A DNA stretch of 64,000 nucleotides from Ruminiclostridium cellobioparum DSM 1351 = ATCC 15832. Lineage in GTDB: Bacteria; Bacillota; Clostridia; Acetivibrionales; DSM-1351. A model generated the notes under the pieces. The model worked only from the letters and a program-made list of their open reading frames with translations. It was not told the DNA's origin and did no database searches. Shown in pieces: positions 34,523 to 42,328 of the stretch. Positions within the stretch are counted from its first letter, which is position 1. The number at the start of each line of letters is the position of its first letter. The stretch covers positions 101,067-165,066 of the forward strand of contig NZ_KK211292.1 of NCBI RefSeq assembly GCF_000621505.1, in the 5' to 3' direction. A program made the position numbers and the translations under genes.

Positions 34523-35375
34523 CAGTAAATCCTCCCAACATATCAAGAGGGCTTGTTACATTTAAAGAATCTAGCCTCAGCAAATGTAAATAGAAACAAG
34601 TGGATCTAATGTTGGAATGACCAAGGAGTTGTTTTATGTGAAAAATATTTGTCCCGGAATCAAGTAAATGAGTTGCAAAACAATGCCTTAAAGTATGGAC
34701 GGTCGCTTTCTTGGTGATACCCGCTTTTGATTTATATTTGTGAAATAGATTTTCTATTGCCTTGGTAGTAATATGAGAACCGGTACATTTGACTCTGCTG
34801 TAAAACAGCCATTCTTTAGGATGATAAGACTTCCAATATTTACGGAGTATATGGAGATTGGATTGTGATAGTAACGCATATCTATCTTTTCCGCCCTTGC
34901 CGTTACGTATCAAAATTCGCATTTTCTGGCTATCAATATCTGATACTTTTAAATTTGCAACTTCACTTAGTCTTAATCCAGCACCATATATTGTCATAAG
35001 TATGCATTGATCCCGTAAGTTCTCACAAGCATCGAAAAGTCTTTGGACTTCGTCAGTTGTAAGGATATCAGGTATTTTTCGCAGCTGTCTGTGGCGAGGG
35101 ACTTGCTTGTAATTTAAACTCTGGTTTAAAGTAACGCCATACAGAAATCTAAGTCCACTGTTATATGTGTTAATGCTTGCTGGTGAAAGTTTTTTAGTAA
35201 CTGATAGGTAGTGGAGGAATTCTCTGATTTCTTTTTCTCCAAGTTCAGTGGCGGGTTTGTTAAAATGCTCTTGAAAAATTTTTGACTTGGTTAAATATTC
35301 TTCTTGAGTATGTATACTTAGTCCCCTAAGCTCCATGTCAAATTTTAATTGTGCAAGGATTTCATCTTGGTTCAT
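34515..35375 (-). CDS. Tyrosine recombinase (XerD-like) of the IS91-type element
   Basis: 286 residues. SAM-like N-terminal domain (YLTKSKIFQEHFNKPA), then the catalytic domain with Arg in YGAGLRLSEVANL, HTLRHCFATHLL, LLGHSNIRST and the Tyr in CFYLHL. It overlaps the IS91 transposase gene, the arrangement of two-gene IS91-like elements in which an integrase-like protein accompanies the Y2 transposase. ATG 35375 with GGAGC upstream on the minus strand. It probably helps resolve or target the element rather than acting as chromosome-dimer resolvase. Confidence 0.9.
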   Translation of the reverse strand: MNQDEILAQLKFDMELRGLSIHTQEEYLTKSKIFQEHFNKPATELGEKEIREFLHYLSVTKKLSPASINTYNSGLRFLYGVTLNQSLNYKQVPRHRQLRKIPDILTTDEVQRLFDACENLRDQCILMTIYGAGLRLSEVANLKVSDIDSQKMRILIRNGKGGKDRYALLSQSNLHILRKYWKSYHPKEWLFYSRVKCTGSHITTKAIENLFHKYKSKAGITKKATVHTLRHCFATHLLDSGTNIFHIKQLLGHSNIRSTCFYLHLLRLDSLNVTSPLDMLGGFTDD

Positions 35376-35525
35376 GATTTAAAACAGCTCCTTTAAAAAG
35401 TATTTACACTGGTGTGTATATTTAATTTTAAAGGTTTTAAATGTGATATGAAAATGTTATAATATAAACGGTAATTTTAGCACATTTTGGAATAATGAGG
35501 TTTTACCACTGCGATAGCAGTTTAG

Positions 35526-35548
35526 TGCTATCCATATAATGGATAGCA
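35526..35548. repeat. Perfect 10-bp inverted repeat
   Basis: TGCTATCCAT-ATA-ATGGATAGCA. It lies about 150 bp beyond the recombinase start. It could be an end of the IS91-type element, which often carry end hairpins, or an operator. Confidence 0.5.
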
Positions 35549-35626
35549 ATATATTGGATTTTATATAACGTCCGATAAAAGGTTAAGATTTGGGGAAGAT
35601 AGGTATTGCTTACCCAATAAAATTTT

Positions 35627-35693
35627 AGCCCTGACTTGATACCAGAGTTTTTTGACCGTTCAAGGTATTGTGAGGCGGTAGTCCTGTTGCAAC
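35627..35693 (+). repeat. Dispersed hairpin-rich repeat, copy R7
   Basis: Has GATACCAG, TTGA-CCGT-TCAA, AAGGTATTGTGAGG and GTAGTCCTGTTGCAACAG. The first stem's partner (GGCATC) has been lost, shortening the copy. The 3' end is identical to R4 for GTCCTGTTGCAAC. The surrounding 35376-35931 stretch holds no gene. Confidence 0.75.
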
Positions 35694-35931
35694 AGTAAAT
35701 GATTAATGGTTAAAAATGAGTAACTAATAAAAGAGCAGGCTGTTATCAATACGATTGCTGTAAAGAAAAAGAATTAATGGGTGATGGGAATGTATAGAAG
35801 TTTCACATAAAGTTCTATAATTATCAAAACAAAATAATCTGAAATCAAAGACTAAGTTTATAGGTGCAAAACAAGACCTTTGCTGAGTCTTTTTTATACA
35901 AAAAACTCAGGGGAGATACCATGCAAGACGC

Positions 35932-36651
35932 CTATTCAATAGCAGCCTTGTTCTTTCTCATTAAATTCTGAATTACCTCTTCAAGAAAAATAAAAAAAAC
36001 TGTCCGTGATTTCTCATAAGGCAATAAGTCATCAGGCTGATTGTACTTGGAAAGCCAGAAAATATGGTCACACTGTTTAAACAGATCAGTATTATATTCT
36101 TCGACTACCATAGCGACTTGACATGACTTTGCTGTTGCAGCATTATATATACTTTCAAAGGTATGAAACTTACCAGTTACCGTAAGCAGAATAAGTAAGG
36201 TAGACTCATCTGATATTGATGAAATGGATATTTCATCCGCTACAGCGAAAATTACCTTATTTGTTACTGTTCTTAACCGATACTCGAAATATTGGGCACA
36301 AATAAGTGACGGCCCATATCCAAATAAAATAATCTTATCATGGGATTCAATAAGACTAATTAGCTCTTCAACCTTTTTTTCATCAAATTCGTCAATAAAT
36401 TTTGAAATCCTTGTTAATTCATCAGAAGGCTCTTTGGAGGAAATTTCTCTTGCATATAGGAAATCCAAGTATTGCTTATAGTTTTCAAATCCAAGTTTTT
36501 TTACAAATTTAGATATTTTTGAAACAGAGCAGTCGCATAATTCTGCAGCTTCTAAGATTCGTATATTGGAATGTTGTCTGCTGTAATCATAAAGCTTTGC
36601 GTAAATTTGCTGCTCTAAAGGATTTAGAACACTTAAATTAACATTAATCAT
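35932..36651 (-). CDS. RpiR-family transcriptional regulator
   Basis: 239 residues. N-terminal HTH_6 domain (ILEAAELCDCSVSKISKFVKKL) and a C-terminal SIS phosphosugar-binding domain (IILFGYGPSLICAQYFEYRL, LLILLTVTGKFHTF). RpiR proteins sense sugar or polyol phosphates. It is divergent from the catabolic operon starting at 36904; GGAAAATTTTCC-type sites in between are probable operators. ATG with a weak upstream site; TGATAAAA-GTTA-TTTTATCA at 36674-36693 lies right before its own start. Confidence 0.9.
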   Translation of the reverse strand: MINVNLSVLNPLEQQIYAKLYDYSRQHSNIRILEAAELCDCSVSKISKFVKKLGFENYKQYLDFLYAREISSKEPSDELTRISKFIDEFDEKKVEELISLIESHDKIILFGYGPSLICAQYFEYRLRTVTNKVIFAVADEISISSISDESTLLILLTVTGKFHTFESIYNAATAKSCQVAMVVEEYNTDLFKQCDHIFWLSKYNQPDDLLPYEKSRTVFFIFLEEVIQNLMRKNKAAIE

Positions 36652-36673
36652 TTTGAAACACCTCAGATTGATT

Positions 36674-36693
36674 TGATAAAAGTTATTTTATCA
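36674..36693. promoter_or_regulatory. Inverted repeat at the RpiR gene start
   Basis: TGATAAAA-GTTA-TTTTATCA, perfect 8-bp arms, 23 bp upstream of the regulator's ATG. Possible autoregulatory site. Confidence 0.5.
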
Positions 36694-36720
36694 TTAAGAG
36701 CATGCATTGTAAATCTAAGT

Positions 36721-36732
36721 GGAAAATTTTCC
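36721..36732. promoter_or_regulatory. Probable RpiR operator, site 1
   Basis: Palindrome GGAAAATTTTCC followed by GATTACGAC. GAAA(N)TTTC-type palindromes are typical RpiR sites. A near-identical site with the same CGAT flank lies at 36761. Confidence 0.6.
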
Positions 36733-36760
36733 GATTACGACATAGAAAAAATAATAAAAT

Positions 36761-36772
36761 AGAAAATTTTCC
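36761..36772. promoter_or_regulatory. Probable RpiR operator, site 2
   Basis: AGAAAATTTTCC followed by GATTTTTCA, 40 bp from site 1 (about four helical turns). It ends 10 bp before the -35 box. Confidence 0.6.
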
Positions 36773-36782
36773 GATTTTTCAA

Positions 36783-36811
36783 TTGACATTTAGCGTAACT
36801 GTATATATAAT
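36783..36811 (+). promoter_or_regulatory. Consensus promoter of the FAD-dehydrogenase/Etf operon
   Basis: TTGACA at 36783-36788, 17-bp spacer, TATAAT at 36806-36811. A perfect sigma-A promoter, so it must be held off by regulation, presumably RpiR. Confidence 0.85.
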
Positions 36812-36903
36812 CAAAGCATGATCATAAATAATATACAAAAATAGTGCACTTAATATTATGTTTTTTGGTTATTTTTTTATACAGAAATAAATTGGAGGAA
36901 GTT

Positions 36904-38382
36904 ATGTTGAACACTGATATGATACTCAAAACATTAGCAGGTATGCTTTCACCGGATCAAATCAATATTAATGAAGATGATCTTTATGATGCTGCTGCCG
37001 ACAGGTATAAGAAGTATGCCAAGGCTAAAAAGGTATTGGATGTGCCAAGTCCGATTGCAATTGTATATCCCCAAAATACTGAGCAAGTCAGCAAGCTGCT
37101 TATGTTCTGTAACGAACATGGAATCAACGTTATTCCGAGAGGTGGGAAGACAGCTACCGAAGGCGGTCTGGAAACTTGGAAAGAAAACACCATAGTTATA
37201 GACGCACTTAACCTTAATGAGATTATTAATATTGATACTTACAATGCTCAAGCAACGGTTCAGGCAGGTGTTGCACTTCAAGACCTGGAAGATGAGCTTA
37301 GAAAAGTAGGTTTTACAACTGGACACTCACCTCAATCAAAACCAGTAGCAAAATTAGGAGGTCTGGTTTCCACAAGGAGTATAGGGCAATTTTCTACATT
37401 ATATGGTGGTATTGAAGATATGGTAGCAGGCCTTGAATGTGTATTTCCTGATGGTCACATTTCGCGCATAAAAAACATACCAAGAAGAGCTGGAGGCCCT
37501 GATATCCGGCACATCGCCATAGGAAATGAAGGTTCTTTATGCTTCATAACCGAGGTAACAATCAAGATATTCAGATATTACCCTGAGAATAATAAATTCT
37601 ACGGCTACCTTGTGAAGGATATTGATACAGGTATCAGGATTTTAAGGGAAGTCATTGTAAATGGCTTCAAGCCATCAGTGTCCAGAATTTACTCAGAGGA
37701 AGATGCAGCTCAGCATTTTTATCATTTTTATGAAAACAAATGTGTACTGATATTTTTGGCTGAAGGACCTAAAGGAATAGTGCAAGCCACCGGTGACGCT
37801 ATTGAGGAAGCTGTTGCAAAATTTGGTGATGGGGTGGTTAAGCAAGTAGACGGCCAATTAATTGAGGATTGGTTTAATCACCTGAATTGGTCTCAGAAGG
37901 ATATAGATGATGAGGTTGAGGGCATGATTGAGAATGACAGCCATTCTGGATTTACAACAGAGATTTCAGCAGATTGGGAAACCATTCCAAAGATATATCA
38001 TAACGTAATAGAACGTGTCAGAAATGATTTTTCAAGAGCTCACGATATTACAATGCTGGGAGGTCATTCTTCCCATAGCTATATTAACGGTACCAATATG
38101 TACTTTGTATATAACTATGATATACATTGTGCTCCTGAGGATGAAATGATTATTTATCATCATCCAATTCAGAAGATTATCGTTGAAGAAACTCTTAAAG
38201 CAGGAGGTTCTATGTGCCACCATCATGGGATTGGAAAATACCGCAGTGAATGGACTCTGATGGAACACGGAACAGCATATTATATGCTTGAAAAATTGAA
38301 ACAAGCTTTTGATCCCAAGGGTATTATGAATTACGGTACAATTTTTCCTCAGGAAGAGGGAATAAAGAAGTACATTAAGTAA
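36904..38382 (+). CDS. FAD-dependent dehydrogenase, alkyl-DHAP synthase/glycolate-oxidase family
   Basis: 492 residues. The N-terminal FAD_binding_4 domain has the pyrophosphate loop IPRGGKTATEGG, VQAGVALQDLEDEL and KLGGLVSTRSIGQFSTLYGG. The late motif GGSMCHHHGIGKYR (about 434-447) is that of alkyldihydroxyacetone-phosphate synthases and related D-2-hydroxyacid oxidases. It probably oxidises a hydroxy acid or polyol and passes electrons to the EtfBA pair two genes on, as in lactate-dehydrogenase/Etf complexes. ATG 36904 has TTGGAGGAAG at 36891-36900; an in-frame codon at 36844 lies within the leader. First gene of the operon. Substrate unknown. Confidence 0.85.
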   Translation: MLNTDMILKTLAGMLSPDQININEDDLYDAAADRYKKYAKAKKVLDVPSPIAIVYPQNTEQVSKLLMFCNEHGINVIPRGGKTATEGGLETWKENTIVIDALNLNEIINIDTYNAQATVQAGVALQDLEDELRKVGFTTGHSPQSKPVAKLGGLVSTRSIGQFSTLYGGIEDMVAGLECVFPDGHISRIKNIPRRAGGPDIRHIAIGNEGSLCFITEVTIKIFRYYPENNKFYGYLVKDIDTGIRILREVIVNGFKPSVSRIYSEEDAAQHFYHFYENKCVLIFLAEGPKGIVQATGDAIEEAVAKFGDGVVKQVDGQLIEDWFNHLNWSQKDIDDEVEGMIENDSHSGFTTEISADWETIPKIYHNVIERVRNDFSRAHDITMLGGHSSHSYINGTNMYFVYNYDIHCAPEDEMIIYHHPIQKIIVEETLKAGGSMCHHHGIGKYRSEWTLMEHGTAYYMLEKLKQAFDPKGIMNYGTIFPQEEGIKKYIK

Positions 38383-38461
38383 CAGTGCAACTCATCAACC
38401 ACTCTCTTTAAGTGCGTAGTAGGAGTTAAAGAGAAAATCCTTTAAATTTTTAGGAGGGCTT

Positions 38462-39733
38462 ATGGAAAAGAGTAATTTTAAACGGTATTTTCAGTTTTTC
38501 CTAATTATTCTGGCAGCTGGTGCAATTTATCCGGTTATTTATCTGAGAACAAACTATCAGGTCACTATTCTTGAAGTATTCAACTTAAGTCAGGTACAAT
38601 TAAACAACTTTTATTCAATGTTGGGTATTGCATATGTTATTGGTTATATTCCTAGCGGAATAATTGCAGATAAGATATCTGTGAAAAAACTCATAACCAT
38701 ATCATTATTTGGTACTTCACTCTGCGGCTTCTGGTTTGCTCAAGTACCAAATCATACATCGGTAAACATTATATTCTTCTTGTGGGGCATTTTCTCAGTA
38801 TTTACTTTCTGGAGTGCACATATGAAGATTGTCAAGATGCTGGCGAAAGCCAGAGAAGAAGGTCGTTTCTTTGGAATTCTTGACGGTGGAAGAGGTGTTG
38901 TCGAAGCAGTAATGGCAAGTATAGGCCTGGCCGTTTTTGCAGCTATTCTTGGAACCAGTGAAGCCCTTCCTGATAAAAGATCTGCTTTGGTTGCCGTTGT
39001 TTATGTATATTCTGCAATAGTATTCATTGTTGCTGTTCTGATCTCTATTTTTGTTGATAGCGACAAGAAGCTTGCTGCTATGTCAGAGAACAAAGGGGAA
39101 GTTGAAGGCGAAAAGTTCCACTTTAAAGATGTTGGCAAGCTGCTTAAAAATAAATATGTATATCTGATGGGCGGAATAATTTTTATGGGATATGCAGTAT
39201 TCTGGACAGTTTATTATATTGGTGGATTCCTTCAAACCAATATAGGTATTGATGCGGTTTCGGTTGGTACCATTACAGTAATAGTTCTGTGGATGCGTCC
39301 TGTAGGTGGCTTTATCGGTGGGTTCCTTGCTGATAAAATAGGTCGCCCTACTACTATCAAAATTGCTATAGGAGCAGCTGCAGCTCTTCTGATAGTTTCA
39401 GCTTTAACACCTGTTTCAGCTGCGAAACTTTTCCCTGTTATTATGGTAGCTTTGGGAATTTTCCTTTATATGATTCGTGGCACATATTGGTCGCTTTTGG
39501 GCATGTCCAAAATTGAAGCTGCAATGATGGGAACAGCAATTGGAGTTATTTCATTTATCGGGTACCTTCCAGATATTATCCTGCCACAGTTAAACAGCTT
39601 TCTTTGGGCTACATTTGGTGATAAGGGCGGTTATAATGCTTACTTCATTGTCAGCGCAGTATTAGGCTTGCTGGGTATTGCAATATTAACTGTTTATGCC
39701 AAACTAAACAGTAAAGAGAAAAAGGCTCAATAA
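38462..39733 (+). CDS. MFS transporter
   Basis: 423 residues, 12 predicted membrane helices. The MFS loop motifs are GIIADKISVKKL and, in the second half, GFLADKIGRPTTIK. The charged central loop (about 200-225, DSDKKLAAMSENKGEVEGEK) separates the halves. Likely imports the substrate of the operon. AGGAGG at 38451-38456 precedes ATG 38462. It ends 1 bp before the etfB start. Confidence 0.9.
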   Translation: MEKSNFKRYFQFFLIILAAGAIYPVIYLRTNYQVTILEVFNLSQVQLNNFYSMLGIAYVIGYIPSGIIADKISVKKLITISLFGTSLCGFWFAQVPNHTSVNIIFFLWGIFSVFTFWSAHMKIVKMLAKAREEGRFFGILDGGRGVVEAVMASIGLAVFAAILGTSEALPDKRSALVAVVYVYSAIVFIVAVLISIFVDSDKKLAAMSENKGEVEGEKFHFKDVGKLLKNKYVYLMGGIIFMGYAVFWTVYYIGGFLQTNIGIDAVSVGTITVIVLWMRPVGGFIGGFLADKIGRPTTIKIAIGAAAALLIVSALTPVSAAKLFPVIMVALGIFLYMIRGTYWSLLGMSKIEAAMMGTAIGVISFIGYLPDIILPQLNSFLWATFGDKGGYNAYFIVSAVLGLLGIAILTVYAKLNSKEKKAQ

Positions 39734-39734
39734 T

Positions 39735-40529
39735 ATGAAACTTATATGTGTTGTGAAATTTGTACCCGATGTAGATAACTTCAGATATGACTTTGAAAAT
39801 AATAAACTTATAAGAGAAGATATGCGCCTGACACTTAACCCCGACGATGCATGTGCAGTAGCCTTTGCATTAAAGGTTAAGGAGAAGCTGGCCGGTACAG
39901 TTGTTGAAGTGGTAACTATGGCACCGGAGAAAATAATTCCTCACATGGAGGATTTATTAAGGCTTGGTGTGGATAAAGGAGTAATTTTATCAGATAAAGC
40001 CTTTGCAGGGAGTGACACCTATGTTACCAGCAAGGTACTTTCCAGATATTTGCTGGGGCAGCATTATGATTGTATCATTACCGGCACCCACGCTGTTGAC
40101 GGGGACACGGCTCATGTCCCCGCTCAATTGGGTGAATGGCTTGGCTTAAATCAAATGTCAGGTATTACTATGGTTGATATAGAAAAATTCAACAAAGATT
40201 TTGCATATGTTGATGTGGATAATGATCAGACTTACGTTACTTATGAGGTATCATTACCGGCAGTTCTCAGCTTGACAAGGGAAAGCGGTTATAAGCTTCC
40301 TTATGTCCGGAAAGGTGAGATAAACAGAGATGTAAAGTCATCAATATATATACTTGGCAGAGAAGACATAGGCTTAAATGAAGACCAGACAGGATTAAAA
40401 GGTTCATTAACACAGGTTGTTGAAACTTACGCCAAGCAGTATGAAAAACGAGACAGGACATTGGTCAAAGCCGATAATGACGGTGTTGAGACAGTGTTCC
40501 ATTATCTAAAGGAAAAGGGATTTATCTAA
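39735..40529 (+). CDS. etfB: Electron transfer flavoprotein, beta subunit
   Basis: 264 residues, the usual EtfB length. Starts MKLICVVKFVPDVDNFRYD, with LTLNPDDACAVAFALKVKE (the AMP-loop helix) and the signature CIITGTHAVDGDTAHVPAQL. It forms a heterodimer with EtfA that carries one FAD and one more FAD or AMP. It accepts electrons from the FAD dehydrogenase. ATG 39735 is one base after the MFS stop and its own stop abuts the etfA ATG, so the three are translationally coupled. Whether this Etf is bifurcating is not visible by eye. Confidence 0.93.
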   Translation: MKLICVVKFVPDVDNFRYDFENNKLIREDMRLTLNPDDACAVAFALKVKEKLAGTVVEVVTMAPEKIIPHMEDLLRLGVDKGVILSDKAFAGSDTYVTSKVLSRYLLGQHYDCIITGTHAVDGDTAHVPAQLGEWLGLNQMSGITMVDIEKFNKDFAYVDVDNDQTYVTYEVSLPAVLSLTRESGYKLPYVRKGEINRDVKSSIYILGREDIGLNEDQTGLKGSLTQVVETYAKQYEKRDRTLVKADNDGVETVFHYLKEKGFI

Positions 40530-41498
40530 ATGAAAAAATGTCTTATCTTTCTGGATTCTGAACAGATTCAAAACAGTATAGAGCTTTTGGAGGTTGCGCG
40601 CCAGATGTATCCAGATGAGCACTGGGAATCGTATGGTGTGGCCATCAATTATTCTCCTCTGGAAGCTCATGGTTTTTTTGATTTTATAATTCAGGTAAAT
40701 GCCCAGAATATTAAACAATACAACGTAAAAGAAATAACAAATGCTATTTCCGATATTCATAAACAATATAATTTTGATGTTATTTTAATTCCAGCAACCT
40801 GGTGCGGAAGAATTCTTGCACCACGATTGGCGGTAAGGCTGCAAACAGGTTTGACAGCAGATGTCACTGAAATACGTCATAAGGAAAATAACATTGAAAT
40901 GGTTCGGCCTGTATTCAGCAACAGACTGATGGCTGGCATCGTTAACAAGAGCAATGGACCTGTAATGATGAGCGTACGCCAAAATGTGTTCAAATACACT
41001 CAGAATAAAAATAAGCAAACCCAACTTGTGGAGTTTGATTATTTGTCATATGAAAAAACAGGTATAAGGCAAGTACGTGTTTATGAAAAGCCCCAATCGT
41101 ATGATATAAGAGAAAGCAGCATATTGGTCTCCGGCGGTGGAGGAGTAGGAAAAGATTTTTACCGCCTGGAGGCTTTGGCTGAAGTTCTGAAGGGACATGT
41201 AGCAGCCAGCAGGAGAATCGTTGACAAGGGGATTGCTCCCCGCAGTATTCAGGTTGGACAATCCGGTAAAACTGTCAGTCCGAAGCTATATATAGCACTT
41301 GGTATTTATGGGGCTATTCAGCATGTGGAAGGACTAAAAAATGTAGATTGTATTATCTCGGTTAATACCAATATTAACGCACCCATTTGCAGTCTATCTG
41401 ATATTGTTGTAGAAGGTGATGCATTACTTTTTGTTGATCTTTTGACTGAGAGAATTCTAGAATCGATGCGGCATCAGGATGAGGAAAAAAATAATTAA
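40530..41498 (+). CDS. etfA: Electron transfer flavoprotein, alpha subunit
   Basis: 322 residues. The C-terminal FAD domain has the family signature: VSGGGGVGKDF, KGIAPRSIQVGQSGKTVSP and KLYIALGIYGAIQHVEGLK, then SVNTNINAPICSLSDIVVEG. Start overlaps nothing but directly follows the etfB stop. The N-terminal half is of average conservation. Transfers electrons from the dehydrogenase towards ferredoxin/NAD or another acceptor; the acceptor is not encoded here. Confidence 0.93.
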   Translation: MKKCLIFLDSEQIQNSIELLEVARQMYPDEHWESYGVAINYSPLEAHGFFDFIIQVNAQNIKQYNVKEITNAISDIHKQYNFDVILIPATWCGRILAPRLAVRLQTGLTADVTEIRHKENNIEMVRPVFSNRLMAGIVNKSNGPVMMSVRQNVFKYTQNKNKQTQLVEFDYLSYEKTGIRQVRVYEKPQSYDIRESSILVSGGGGVGKDFYRLEALAEVLKGHVAASRRIVDKGIAPRSIQVGQSGKTVSPKLYIALGIYGAIQHVEGLKNVDCIISVNTNINAPICSLSDIVVEGDALLFVDLLTERILESMRHQDEEKNN

Positions 41499-41517
41499 TA
41501 AAATGGAGGAAAATACT

Positions 41518-42297
41518 ATGAAGCTATCAGATTTTAATATGGATTTCTTTTCTTTGCAGGGTAAAAATGCAATTGTAACCGGTGGAAATGGAGGACTTGG
41601 CCAGGCTTTTACCACTGCGTTAGCAAAAGCAGGTGCAAACGTACTTGTTCCAAGCCTTGCAGATGATGACGGATCTACACGTGCTCTGGTTGAGGCTTGC
41701 GGTGTAGAATATAAATTTATGGTGGCAGATATTACAGCGGATGGTGAGTGCAAGAGAATTGTAGATGAATGTGTTAATACATGGGGAAGCATTGATATAC
41801 TCATTAATTGTGCTGGGATAAGTATAAATGTACAGGATGTTACCAAATATACCAGAACAGAATGGGATAAAATGATTTCCATTAATCTGACAGCAGCCTT
41901 TGAAATGATTCATGAGGCCTGCAAATACATGATTAAACAGGAAAGCGGGAAGATAATTAATATAGCATCTCTTTATTCCTTTTTGGGAGGACAATGGTCG
42001 CCGGCCTATGCATCAACAAAGCATGGCATCGTAGGCTTAACTAAGGCAATGTGCGATGAATTGGCTCAATGGAATATACAGGTTAATGCTATTGCTCCGG
42101 GATATTATGCAACACCAATGACAGAAATGACCAGAAAGAACGAAAAACGTAACGCAGAGATTCTAGCTCACATTCCTGCAAATCGTTGGGGGTATACTGC
42201 GGACCTTATGGGTACAACCATTTTCCTTGCCAGCCGTGCATCTGATTATGTAAATGGCACTACCGTAACAGTAGATGGCGGCTATTTAATGAGATAG
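41518..42297 (+). CDS. Short-chain dehydrogenase/reductase (gluconate 5-dehydrogenase/KduD-like)
   Basis: 260 residues. Rossmann motif TGGNGGLGQAF, NCAGIS, catalytic Ser in NIASLYSFLGGQ and YASTKHG (YxxxK). The end VNGTTVTVDGGYLMR is typical. Closest in type to NAD(P)-dependent polyol/sugar-acid dehydrogenases. ATG 41518 has ATGGAGG at 41503-41509; it starts 20 bp after the etfA stop. In the operon it likely reduces or oxidises the keto intermediate formed by the FAD enzyme. Confidence 0.88.
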   Translation: MKLSDFNMDFFSLQGKNAIVTGGNGGLGQAFTTALAKAGANVLVPSLADDDGSTRALVEACGVEYKFMVADITADGECKRIVDECVNTWGSIDILINCAGISINVQDVTKYTRTEWDKMISINLTAAFEMIHEACKYMIKQESGKIINIASLYSFLGGQWSPAYASTKHGIVGLTKAMCDELAQWNIQVNAIAPGYYATPMTEMTRKNEKRNAEILAHIPANRWGYTADLMGTTIFLASRASDYVNGTTVTVDGGYLMR

Positions 42298-42328
42298 CAT
42301 CAATTCAATTAATGTAAAGAGGTATCTT

